DNA from: an uncultured Alphaproteobacteria bacterium | GTDB taxonomy: Bacteria; Pseudomonadota; Alphaproteobacteria; RUG11792 | Assembly (NCBI GenBank): GCA_910588255.1 | Contig: CAJUOM010000013.1 | Coordinates: 1-21,528 of the forward strand | Direction: 5' to 3' | Length of the DNA: 21,528 nucleotides | In this document: positions 14,969-20,973 of the stretch, piece by piece | Layout: each line of letters begins with the position of its first letter | How positions within the stretch are numbered: the stretch's first letter is position 1 | Notes under the pieces: generated by a model | What the model was told of the DNA's origin: nothing | The model's database searches: none | Seen by the model: only the letters and a program-made list of their open reading frames with translations | Position numbers and translations under genes: made by a program

Positions 14969-16132
14969 ATGAATACAAAAATTTTAATCTCAACAATAGC
15001 TTCAATACCTTTTTTTATTGAAGCGGCTTTATCTGCGGAATTAAAGCCTTCAGAGCGATTGAGCACAGCTTTGGCTGGGCTGGATAAGTCAAAAGTACAA
15101 TGTTATTGTGTCTGCGAATTCGATGGAAAATCACAGTTGGCTGCAGGAATTGAAATGTCGAAAATTCTTGAAGAAGAACTAGCTGAAAATGAAAGTATAA
15201 AAACTGTGAAATTATCGGATTATATAAATGGATTTATTGGTATTTCCTCGGGGGCATTATTAGCCTCACATTCTGCTTTGGGAGGTCATGCAGTTGATAT
15301 TGAAGAGACCGTGAGATCATTGAACAGCAAAATGATTGCCCCGAAATGTGTTGCTGGATGTTTAAGTTGTCTTGGAAAAACTACCCAATTGGCATCATAT
15401 TTTATAGATTCTTCCAATGGGGATTTTGAAGATCTGGAAAAAATAGAAAATAATTATGATGGAGTAGTTATGGATTCAGATGCCATAAGCACAATCTCGC
15501 ATATCACATCAGGAACAGATTGTGATTTAAAATCTGGATTAACTATCTTATCTACAAGTAAAAATCCGAGTTTTTCAGAGCAAGCTATTGCAGCGATGAA
15601 GGAAGCTGATAATGCAGCTAAGAAAAACATAACCAAATTTGCTTTTGATACAATATTGGATACTGCAAAGACTGTTACTTCTCTTACTATGGAGGTTGCT
15701 GGTTCAAGAATCAATCAAACAGCAGCAGGCAAAGCTTTGGAAATAATGACTAAAGTTGGAGAAGGTGCTGAAAAAATAGACAGTACATTGAATAACACTT
15801 TATTTAAGCAGAACTTAGCTAAAAATTTAGCAACACCAACGGCAGAGTGTCCTGTAGTAATTATCGATCTCAAGGCGAAAACAGGAAGTGGAAGTGCTGT
15901 AAAAACAACTATGTTACAAAAGTTCAGAGAGAATTTTGTAAAAGTAACATATTTGACAGAAATTCCATTATCACTATATCCGACAAAAAAGTTGCCTTTT
16001 GAAACTATAGAACCGAAAATAGATCTTTCGGTTAGAGATTGTATGCAGAGCATAAGACTTGATAGTGCAAAAGCTACAGATATATTAACGGATTTTTTAA
16101 CAGCTGTGAAACTAGAAAAAACTGCTAAATAA
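14969..16132 (+). CDS. secreted Cys-rich protein with a degenerate patatin-like signature
   Basis: The 387-residue protein has a signal peptide (first 23 residues, ending AALSA) and many cysteines, including CYCVC and CVAGCLSC. Residues 40-115 follow the patatin layout: a hydrophobic strand, CEFDGKSQLAAG in the place of the DGGGxRG oxyanion loop, a helix MSKILEEEL, then SDYINGFIGISSGALLASH, which looks like the DxxxGTSTG nucleophile elbow with S93 as the candidate serine. A DG (D164) in NNYDGVVMDSD might stand for the catalytic DGG, and LTILSTSK for the strand after it. However, the oxyanion glycines are mostly lost and the Ser-Asp distance is short, so activity is doubtful. The rest is helical and Ala-rich. 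Patatin-like phospholipases are known effectors in rickettsial bacteria. It has its own CtrA-type promoter and GGAGA ribosome binding site. Confidence 0.5.
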   Translation: MNTKILISTIASIPFFIEAALSAELKPSERLSTALAGLDKSKVQCYCVCEFDGKSQLAAGIEMSKILEEELAENESIKTVKLSDYINGFIGISSGALLASHSALGGHAVDIEETVRSLNSKMIAPKCVAGCLSCLGKTTQLASYFIDSSNGDFEDLEKIENNYDGVVMDSDAISTISHITSGTDCDLKSGLTILSTSKNPSFSEQAIAAMKEADNAAKKNITKFAFDTILDTAKTVTSLTMEVAGSRINQTAAGKALEIMTKVGEGAEKIDSTLNNTLFKQNLAKNLATPTAECPVVIIDLKAKTGSGSAVKTTMLQKFRENFVKVTYLTEIPLSLYPTKKLPFETIEPKIDLSVRDCMQSIRLDSAKATDILTDFLTAVKLEKTAK

Positions 16133-16144
16133 ATCTTTAGTTGC

Positions 16145-16166
16145 GCCACGTTTGTAAAAACGTGGC
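16145..16166 (+). terminator. strong hairpin after the patatin-like gene, possible terminator
   Basis: GCCACGTTT (16145-16153) pairs perfectly with AAACGTGGC (16158-16166) around a four-base GTAA loop, 12 bases after the stop codon. No T run follows (AATTATATAAC), so it could instead stabilise the mRNA 3' end or act with Rho. Confidence 0.5.
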
Positions 16167-16355
16167 AATTATATAACATATTCTAGATGAAAACAAAATC
16201 AATGATTGTGAATATATTACATTTTAAATAAATTTTAATAAGAAAAGTTAAGTTATAATATAAATAAACAAGATAGATCGATACAATTTCTAGTCGGTCT
16301 CGAGTCTCATTTGCCTCTCATTTTCCAAGATCTTTTAAAGCAGCAGAAAGTATAT

Positions 16356-16604
16356 TTACTGCTCTAGAGCTCGTTTATATATATCGAGTAATTCTTCTTG
16401 TTCTTCAATCTCTTCTTTCTTCTTTTTTCTTAATTTTATGAGCTGCCGTAGGGTTGCAACATCTAGTCCTTTAGCTTTTGCTTCAGCAAATGTTTCTCTG
16501 ATGTCACTCAGTATTTCGGATTTCTTTTCTTCCAATGCTTCTATTTGAGAAACTACCTGTTTTATTAAGCTTGCTGCTACTGTAATATTATCAAAATCAC
16601 TCAT
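16356..16604 (-). CDS. gapR: GapR-family DNA-binding protein (DUF2312)
   Basis: The 82-residue protein matches the GapR family, an alphaproteobacterial nucleoid-associated protein that clamps overtwisted DNA and supports chromosome replication. It is an all-helical chain: IKQVVSQIEALEEKKSEIL, then the conserved AEAKAKGLDVATLRQLIKLR, then a lysine- and glutamate-rich helix ending in LLDIYKRAL. It starts eight bases inside the end of tatA, so the two genes are cotranscribed and coupled. Its presence is one of the clearest taxonomic markers in the window. Confidence 0.9.
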   Translation of the reverse strand: MSDFDNITVAASLIKQVVSQIEALEEKKSEILSDIRETFAEAKAKGLDVATLRQLIKLRKKKKEEIEEQEELLDIYKRALEQ

Positions 16605-16746
16605 TCTTATCCTCGTCTTTTAATCCTTCTTTAAATGCTTTTATACCCTTTGCTAAGTCATTCATAACTTTGGGTAATTTCCCTGCTCCAAAAAGTATTA
16701 AAACAATTACCATAACTATCAGGAGATGACTTAAACTTACGCCCAT
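16597..16746 (-). CDS. tatA: Sec-independent protein translocase subunit TatA
   Basis: A 49-residue protein with the TatA plan: a short N-terminal stretch, one membrane helix (about residues 5-20, SHLLIVMVIVLILFGAG), the hinge FGAGKLPK, and an amphipathic helix VMNDLAKGIKAFKEGLKD with a charged tail. TatA oligomers form the pore that exports folded proteins. It overlaps the gapR start. No tatB or tatC is in the window, so the rest of the system must lie elsewhere. The leader shows no Shine-Dalgarno sequence. Confidence 0.9.
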   Translation of the reverse strand: MGVSLSHLLIVMVIVLILFGAGKLPKVMNDLAKGIKAFKEGLKDEDKNE

Positions 16747-16825
16747 TATTATCTAAAAAATGAACAACTTATTAAATTTTATCCTACTATTAAAAGAAAA
16801 TAAACTAAATTAATTTTTTCCAAGA

Positions 16826-16834
16826 TGGTATAAT
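16826..16834 (+). promoter_or_regulatory. extended -10 promoter of rlmE
   Basis: TGG followed by a perfect TATAAT (16829-16834), an extended -10 element without a good -35. Transcription near 16841 gives a leader of about 23 bases to the rlmE start. Confidence 0.5.
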
Positions 16835-16863
16835 TAAAAAATTTCTGATAAAAATATTTTAAA

Positions 16864-17493
16864 TTGAAAAAGACTATAAAAAACAAAAAATTGAAAAAAT
16901 CTTCTAGAGATTGGTTGCAAAGGCAAATCAATGATCCATTTGTTATTCAAGCTCATAAAGAAGGTTATAGATCACGTGCAGCGTTTAAAATTTTGGAAAT
17001 TCAAGAAAAATTTAAAATCATTAATAAAGATTCCTTAGTAATTGATTTGGGAGCAGCTCCGGGAGGATGGTCTCAAGTTATTTCCAAAATATGCAAACGA
17101 ATAATAGCTATCGATCTTTTAGATATTGATCCTATTCCGAATGTCGATTTTATAAAAGGAGATTTTTTGGAAGAAACTAATATTGAAAAAATTAAATTTT
17201 TGCTCAAAAATCAAGAAGCAGACGTTATAATGAGTGATATGGCTCCAAATACATGCGGCATAAAAAAAGTAGATCATCTGAGGATTATAAACTTAATGGA
17301 AGAAGTGTTTACTTTTTCTAAGATTGTTTTAAAACCTGGTGGAAATCTAATTTTCAAAACTTTTCAAGGTGGAGCAAATAGCCGGTTATTTTCTGACATA
17401 AATAAGTCATTTAATAAAATAAATTATTTTAAACCAAATTCGAGCAGAAAAGAGTCTCCAGAACAGTATGTTATAGCCTTGGGATATAAATAA
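16864..17493 (+). CDS. rlmE: 23S rRNA 2'-O-methyltransferase RlmE (FtsJ/RrmJ)
   Basis: S-adenosylmethionine-dependent enzyme that methylates a 23S rRNA uridine (U2552 in E. coli) late in 50S assembly. The 209 residues carry the full K-D-K-E catalytic tetrad: K42 (RSRAAFK), D125 (SDMAPN), K165 (IFKTFQGG) and E200 (SPEQY). The SAM-binding motif is VIDLGAAPGGWSQV. The start is taken as the TTG at 16864: an in-frame stop lies 15 bases upstream and no ATG is available, so a non-ATG start seems certain. It stands alone between the divergent tatA-gapR pair and a small transcription unit. Confidence 0.93.
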   Translation: MKKTIKNKKLKKSSRDWLQRQINDPFVIQAHKEGYRSRAAFKILEIQEKFKIINKDSLVIDLGAAPGGWSQVISKICKRIIAIDLLDIDPIPNVDFIKGDFLEETNIEKIKFLLKNQEADVIMSDMAPNTCGIKKVDHLRIINLMEEVFTFSKIVLKPGGNLIFKTFQGGANSRLFSDINKSFNKINYFKPNSSRKESPEQYVIALGYK

Positions 17494-17548
17494 TTTCTCA
17501 CGACATTAGAAAAAATAATTAAAATTCTAATAAATTTGTGATTTTTTA

Positions 17549-17576
17549 TTGTTAGCGCCTCAAAAATTATGATAAT
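17549..17576 (+). promoter_or_regulatory. promoter of the small-peptide transcription unit
   Basis: TTGTTA (17549-17554) and GATAAT (17571-17576) are 16 bases apart; an overlapping TATGAT at 17568 has poorer spacing. A start near 17583 precedes the peptide ATG at 17611 by about 28 bases. Confidence 0.4.
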
Positions 17577-17610
17577 ATAAAGATAAGATTTTTTATATAT
17601 GGTGGACATT

Positions 17611-17685
17611 ATGAGCTTCGCAACAAAAATGGCTTTGGTTTCATTGGTCCTCGCACTTGTTAAGTGCAACTGGCCAGCTATATAA
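17611..17685 (+). CDS. 24-residue hydrophobic peptide, unknown function
   Basis: GGTGG (17601-17605) lies five bases before an ATG that opens a 24-codon frame, MSFATKMALVSLVLALVKCN and four further residues. An in-frame ATG at 17599 would add four residues. The centre is a short membrane-like helix. It ends in a Lys-Cys-Asn-Trp tail. The unit has its own promoter and a strong terminator only 27 bases after the stop, so it makes a transcript of about 160 bases. Possible readings are a type I toxin-like or other small membrane peptide, or a small RNA in which the ORF is incidental. No antisense RNA is evident and I recognise no family. Confidence 0.45.
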   Translation: MSFATKMALVSLVLALVKCNWPAI

Positions 17686-17712
17686 TAATATAGTGAAACT
17701 GAAACTGAAAAT

Positions 17713-17749
17713 GGGGTAATTCCTAAGTGGGGAGTTGCCCCTCTTTTTA
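17713..17749 (+). terminator. rho-independent terminator between the small-peptide unit and tssF
   Basis: GGGGTAATTCC (17713-17723) pairs with GGAGTTGCCCC (17731-17741) over 11 base pairs, two of them G-T, around a seven-base loop, and TCTTTTTAT follows. It serves the plus-strand unit. It also lies directly behind the stop of the convergent tssF fragment and overlaps it by a few bases. Confidence 0.85.
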
Positions 17750-19075
17750 TATTAGATTTTGTTTTCCAGATGTAGGCAACCAGTAAGCTTTTGTTTCATG
17801 TGTCTGAAAGTCAGTTATTTTTAATTCTATGAAAGAATCAATAGATATTATATCAGATAGGTGTTGGTTTAATATACAAGCGAATAGGTAATTGAATTGA
17901 TTGTATTTTTCGTTCACTTCAAAGGTTGTTTCTATGCCTTTTACAAAACCTCTCCAGGCATCTTTGCCAAATCGTCTAACTGTTTCTTTTGAGATTATTT
18001 TTTCTATTCCATTAAACAATTCTTCAGATTTTAATTTTGAATCAACAGCAAGCATATTTAAAAAGGATTTTAAAGGGTTTATGATATTATTAATTGTTGC
18101 AAGACTTATATGGTTTGTTGTAAGTTGTTGAATTAGATTCCACAGATTAGAATTTTCTTGAGAAAGATTAATAGGTTTTGTCAGTTTTGTAATTAATTTC
18201 GCTAAATATCCTCCAGATTCCGAATTATCTATATACATTTTTGAAAATAAAGGAATATCTCTGGTTTTAAATCTATTTGTGCAAAGGATCTTGGCATAAA
18301 CTACGTCTGTATATGCTTTATAAGGATTCATTTTTGTGTCAATAATCGATATGTATGTATCAAATCCATCAAGATTTCTTAATATTGATGGTTCCTTAGA
18401 GAAAATCCAATATAAATCATGTAATATATTCGTATCAGAATCTATGGAAAGAGAAAAATAAGGCTGAATCAAGTGATCTTTCTGAGTTTGTGTATTGATT
18501 GTATGGATTTCAGAAATAGAGTGAATTTCTATAGATTTGTCCTTAGATTGATCTGCTAATAATAAATACTTTGTTTTCGTTCCGTCAAATCTAAAAGGAT
18601 CTGATGTTATTGGAAACAAATTAACTATTGGAACAGCGTTTAATAAAATGGATTCATTATTGATTATTTCTAAGAGTCTTTCATTTCTGACATTAACATC
18701 GATTAATATTGAAAATTCGTATATATTGCTTATTCCAGAGTTCTTTATCAAGTCATCTATTCCAATAATTCTGAAAAACATAAATTTTTGCTTAAAATGA
18801 AGTAATTCTTGAAACAGTTGGAAAGAATTTGTGGCATAATCAGGAACAGGAGAAACTGTCTCTTCCTCTTGAAATCCACAAGGAATAACATTAGAATTTT
18901 CTATTTTTATGTATTTTTCATTTATTTTTAAGAAAACGTTTCTGTTCGGATCTGAAAAAATGGACTCATAAACATTTATTGAATCTTCGATTATGTCTAG
19001 ATTGATATAAAATAACAAATCATTTATCGCTAATAATTCTATAGGAACAGATTTAGTTACTATATTTATTTCCAA
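17747..19075 (-). CDS. tssF: TssF (type VI secretion baseplate), C-terminal part of a frameshifted gene
   Basis: The 442-residue frame covers most of TssF (VasA/ImpG), a baseplate wedge protein of the type VI secretion system. Family landmarks appear in order: SFQLFQELLHFKQKFMFFRI, VNLFPITSDPFRFDGTKTKY, IHSISEI, ILCTNRFKTRDIPL, a block SNLWNLIQQLTTNHISLATI, and the C-terminal RRFGKDAWRGFVKGIETTF and SIDSFIELKI. The nominal start is a TTG inside the end of the N-terminal fragment with no ribosome binding site, so it is unlikely to be an independent gene. Joined to the N-terminal part it gives the normal length of about 610 residues. The frame is open further upstream, to a poly(A) run where one added base restores continuity. 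No tssE or tssG flanks it. Confidence 0.75.
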   Translation of the reverse strand: MEINIVTKSVPIELLAINDLLFYINLDIIEDSINVYESIFSDPNRNVFLKINEKYIKIENSNVIPCGFQEEETVSPVPDYATNSFQLFQELLHFKQKFMFFRIIGIDDLIKNSGISNIYEFSILIDVNVRNERLLEIINNESILLNAVPIVNLFPITSDPFRFDGTKTKYLLLADQSKDKSIEIHSISEIHTINTQTQKDHLIQPYFSLSIDSDTNILHDLYWIFSKEPSILRNLDGFDTYISIIDTKMNPYKAYTDVVYAKILCTNRFKTRDIPLFSKMYIDNSESGGYLAKLITKLTKPINLSQENSNLWNLIQQLTTNHISLATINNIINPLKSFLNMLAVDSKLKSEELFNGIEKIISKETVRRFGKDAWRGFVKGIETTFEVNEKYNQFNYLFACILNQHLSDIISIDSFIELKITDFQTHETKAYWLPTSGKQNLI

Positions 19076-19590
19076 ACTCCAGCCATCAATGCCACCGATT
19101 TTTTCCCTGATTTCAATAATTGTACATCAGAAATACAAATCGGATGTAAGGTAATTGGATATAAAGTTCGAAATTGGCATTCTATATTGTTTTTAGAGTT
19201 TACAAAAAGACTTGTACCTTTTTTTAGCACTAATTTATCCGGAATTGAAGCGATATTTTCATTTTCGAATTTTACAATTCCACAAGGAGGGAAAACATTT
19301 ATTAAGTTTGGATATAATGCAGAAAGTAAGAAAAAAGCAATGTTTTGAGCGTTTGAATCGATTTTTTGGTGTAATTTTGCAGCCATAAAAGCAACGGATT
19401 CAATAATTCTTTCAGTTTGAGGATCAGAAGATTCTCCGTTTTTGATATCTAATTTTTCCGCGATATTCGGATGCTTTTTCGCAAAAACTCCGCCTTTTTG
19501 CCTTAAAGAAAGTAATTCATAATGATAATAATTTAAAAAATCCTTCACTGAAATTTCCTTATTTTTAAAAATATTGTTAAAAAAATTCAT
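19066..19590 (-). CDS. tssF: TssF (type VI secretion baseplate), N-terminal part of a frameshifted gene
   Basis: The 174-residue frame starts at the ATG at 19590 and matches the TssF N-terminus: FLNYYHYELLSLRQKGGVFA, HPNIAEKLDI, DPQTERIIESVAFMAAKLHQ, KIDSNAQNIAFFLLSALYP. It runs into a stop after the unlikely tail SVALMAGVWK. The other frame, entered at the A6 run (T6 on the plus strand, 19099-19104), reads IGGIDGWSLEINIVTKSVPI and continues into the C-terminal part. One added A would make GKKIGGIDGW contiguous. A CtrA-type box shared with the divergent repeat-protein gene lies about 25 bases upstream. Whether full-length TssF is made cannot be told from the sequence. Confidence 0.75.
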   Translation of the reverse strand: MNFFNNIFKNKEISVKDFLNYYHYELLSLRQKGGVFAKKHPNIAEKLDIKNGESSDPQTERIIESVAFMAAKLHQKIDSNAQNIAFFLLSALYPNLINVFPPCGIVKFENENIASIPDKLVLKKGTSLFVNSKNNIECQFRTLYPITLHPICISDVQLLKSGKKSVALMAGVWK

Positions 19591-19614
19591 GTTTCTTAAA
19601 AAATTTTACTATTG

Positions 19615-19646
19615 TTAACAGAAAATTAACATTATTTTTTTAGAAT
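19615..19646 (+). promoter_or_regulatory. CtrA-type box in the divergent tssF / repeat-protein promoter region
   Basis: TTAA (19615-19618), seven bases, TTAAC (19626-19630), ten bases, TAGAAT (19641-19646): the same spacing as at 14902-14933, with the same preceding TTG. The dyad GTTAA-N7-TTAAC is symmetric and could also act on tssF, whose ATG is at 19590 on the other strand; there the only -10 candidate is a TAAAAT five bases from the box. Plus-strand transcription near 19653 gives a leader of about 40 bases. Confidence 0.6.
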
Positions 19647-19692
19647 CTTAGATAGGAGAATAATTTATTTAAGAATAATTATAGGGGGAATC

Positions 19693-20832
19693 GTGATTAC
19701 ACAATTTAAAAAAGCTCTATATATATCCACGAGTATCTTACTTACAAACGCTTTTGTTTTTAATTCTAATGCAGAAACAAGTACGGCAGCAGATATTATG
19801 AGCGGGATCGCTAATATAGCGAATGCTGTTTCTACGGCAAATAATCAACAAGAAAACAATTCAACCGAAGGACAAAGTGTTATATCGGATGCTATTTCTG
19901 ATGTTGCTGCAGCAGCAGAGCAAGCTCAGGAACCTGTGACTCCAGAAATGAATGTGGATAATGCAGTTGTTGCTCAAGACACAAAAAATGCTACGGAGCA
20001 ATCAAGCGAGACAGTTACACCTACTGCAGAACAAGTTGTTCCAACAACTCAGATTGAAACAGTACCCCCTGTTGTAGAACAAGTTATTCCAACAGCTCAA
20101 GCTGAAACGGCAGCAGTAAGAGAGAAAACAGGATTTATAGACCAAAATGGAAATATTCTAATTGCACCTGAAGGAACTGTATTCCCTTCAGAAATGAAAG
20201 ATGGAGAAATATATTATTTTTCAAGAGATGTTGAAAAAGCGAAAGAAAATATCAAGAATAATACAATTCCACAAATAATTCCAGGTTCATTACCACAAAA
20301 TGGCTTTGCTCCAAATGCGAATGACCAACAGTTTATACCTTCTAATACCTCGATGAATGGAGGGATAATTCCAGGTCAAATACCTCAAATGAATCCAAAC
20401 TTTCAACCACAAAACGGATTAATCCCAGGAACTAATGGACAGCAATTTATACCTTCTAATACCTATGTGAATGGAGGGATGATTCCAGGCAAAATGCCTC
20501 AAGTAAATCCAAATCCTCAACCACAAAACGGATTAACTCCAGGAACCAATGGGCAGCAAGTTATACCTTCTTATAATCCAATGAATAGAAGAGTGATTCC
20601 AGGCAAAATGCCTCAAGTAAATCCAAATACTCAACCACAAAATGCCCTGACTCCAGGGGCTAGTGGACAACAAGTTGCGCCTTCTTATATTCCAATGAAT
20701 GGGAGGGGAATTCCAGGACAATTACCTCAAAATCAAAATGTACAGCCAACCAAAACTCAAGAAGAGGTTGCAAATTTTGATATAGATAAAGAAAACAAAA
20801 AACCAATAATGTTTCAATGTTATTTAGCTTAA
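19693..20832 (+). CDS. secreted repeat protein, Pro/Gln/Asn-rich, unknown function
   Basis: Starts at a GTG (19693) with a strong AGGGGG at 19683-19688. The 379-residue product has a signal peptide (residues 1-27, ending FVFNSNA), then a low-complexity Ala/Gln/Thr/Val-rich part with two related stretches (EQVVPTTQIETVPP and EQVIPTAQAET). A small ordered-looking segment follows (TGFIDQNGNILIAPEGTVFP and EIYYFSRDVEKAKENIK, near 148-195), then four 38-residue repeats of the type QNGLxPGTNGQQxIPSNxxxNGGxIPGxxPQxNPNxQP, and a short charged tail. It is probably an extended, exported protein facing the host or the cell surface. It is monocistronic, with a CtrA-type promoter and a strong terminator. 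No family is recognised. Confidence 0.75.
   Translation: MITQFKKALYISTSILLTNAFVFNSNAETSTAADIMSGIANIANAVSTANNQQENNSTEGQSVISDAISDVAAAAEQAQEPVTPEMNVDNAVVAQDTKNATEQSSETVTPTAEQVVPTTQIETVPPVVEQVIPTAQAETAAVREKTGFIDQNGNILIAPEGTVFPSEMKDGEIYYFSRDVEKAKENIKNNTIPQIIPGSLPQNGFAPNANDQQFIPSNTSMNGGIIPGQIPQMNPNFQPQNGLIPGTNGQQFIPSNTYVNGGMIPGKMPQVNPNPQPQNGLTPGTNGQQVIPSYNPMNRRVIPGKMPQVNPNTQPQNALTPGASGQQVAPSYIPMNGRGIPGQLPQNQNVQPTKTQEEVANFDIDKENKKPIMFQCYLA
20296..20751 (+). repeat. four in-frame tandem repeats of 114 bp
   Basis: Units begin at 20296, 20410, 20524 and 20638 (codons for QNG or QNA), each 114 bases or 38 residues; the last degenerates after PGQLPQ. Units 2 and 3 are the most similar at the DNA level, which suggests recent duplication. 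Copy number may differ between strains. Confidence 0.9.
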
Positions 20833-20857
20833 TATAACATTATTGAACAATAATATT

Positions 20858-20890
20858 AAGGAGTCGATATGTGTCGACTCTTTGTTTTTT
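20858..20890 (+). terminator. rho-independent terminator of the repeat-protein gene
   Basis: AAGGAGTCGA (20858-20867) pairs with TCGACTCTTT (20874-20883) over ten base pairs including one G-T, around a six-base loop, followed by GTTTTTT. A second small dyad, ATTATTG/CAATAAT, lies just before it, near 20840-20855. Confidence 0.85.
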
Positions 20891-20919
20891 ATAATTTTCT
20901 TCCTAAAATTTACGAATTA

Positions 20920-20951
20920 TTAACTTTATTTTGATAGCCTTATAATATATA
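20920..20951 (+). promoter_or_regulatory. promoter of the coiled-coil gene with a partial CtrA-type box
   Basis: TTAA (20920-20923), seven bases, TTGA (20931-20934). A perfect TATAAT lies at 20941-20946, and TATATA at 20946 stands at the same distance as the -10 of the two perfect boxes. The second half-site is one base off consensus. GGTGAG (20962-20967) is the ribosome binding site for the ATG at 20974. Confidence 0.4.
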
Positions 20952-20973
20952 GATTGTAGCTGGTGAGAAAAAT

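Noticed and set aside
15715..16179. Minus-strand ORF of 154 codons opposite the patatin-like gene
   Set aside because: The plus strand has promoter, ribosome binding site and signal peptide; the antisense frame has none and looks like a codon-bias shadow.
9998..16310. An 11-base match (GTCTCATTTGC) between the 6S candidate region and the gap before gapR
   Set aside because: It is too short, with no shared flanks or structure; it is expected by chance in a window of this size and composition.
16254..16340. Possible tRNA or small RNA (TATAAT followed by a T-loop-like TCGAGTC stretch)
   Set aside because: No acceptor stem, anticodon arm or terminator can be formed around it.
19066..19104. Programmed -1 frameshifting in tssF
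   Set aside because: No X-XXY-YYZ slippery heptamer is in phase with the upstream frame; only simple poly(A) slippage remains possible.
20296..20751. Regular repeats read as a CRISPR array
   Set aside because: The units are 114 bp, contiguous, in frame and without spacers; they encode protein repeats.
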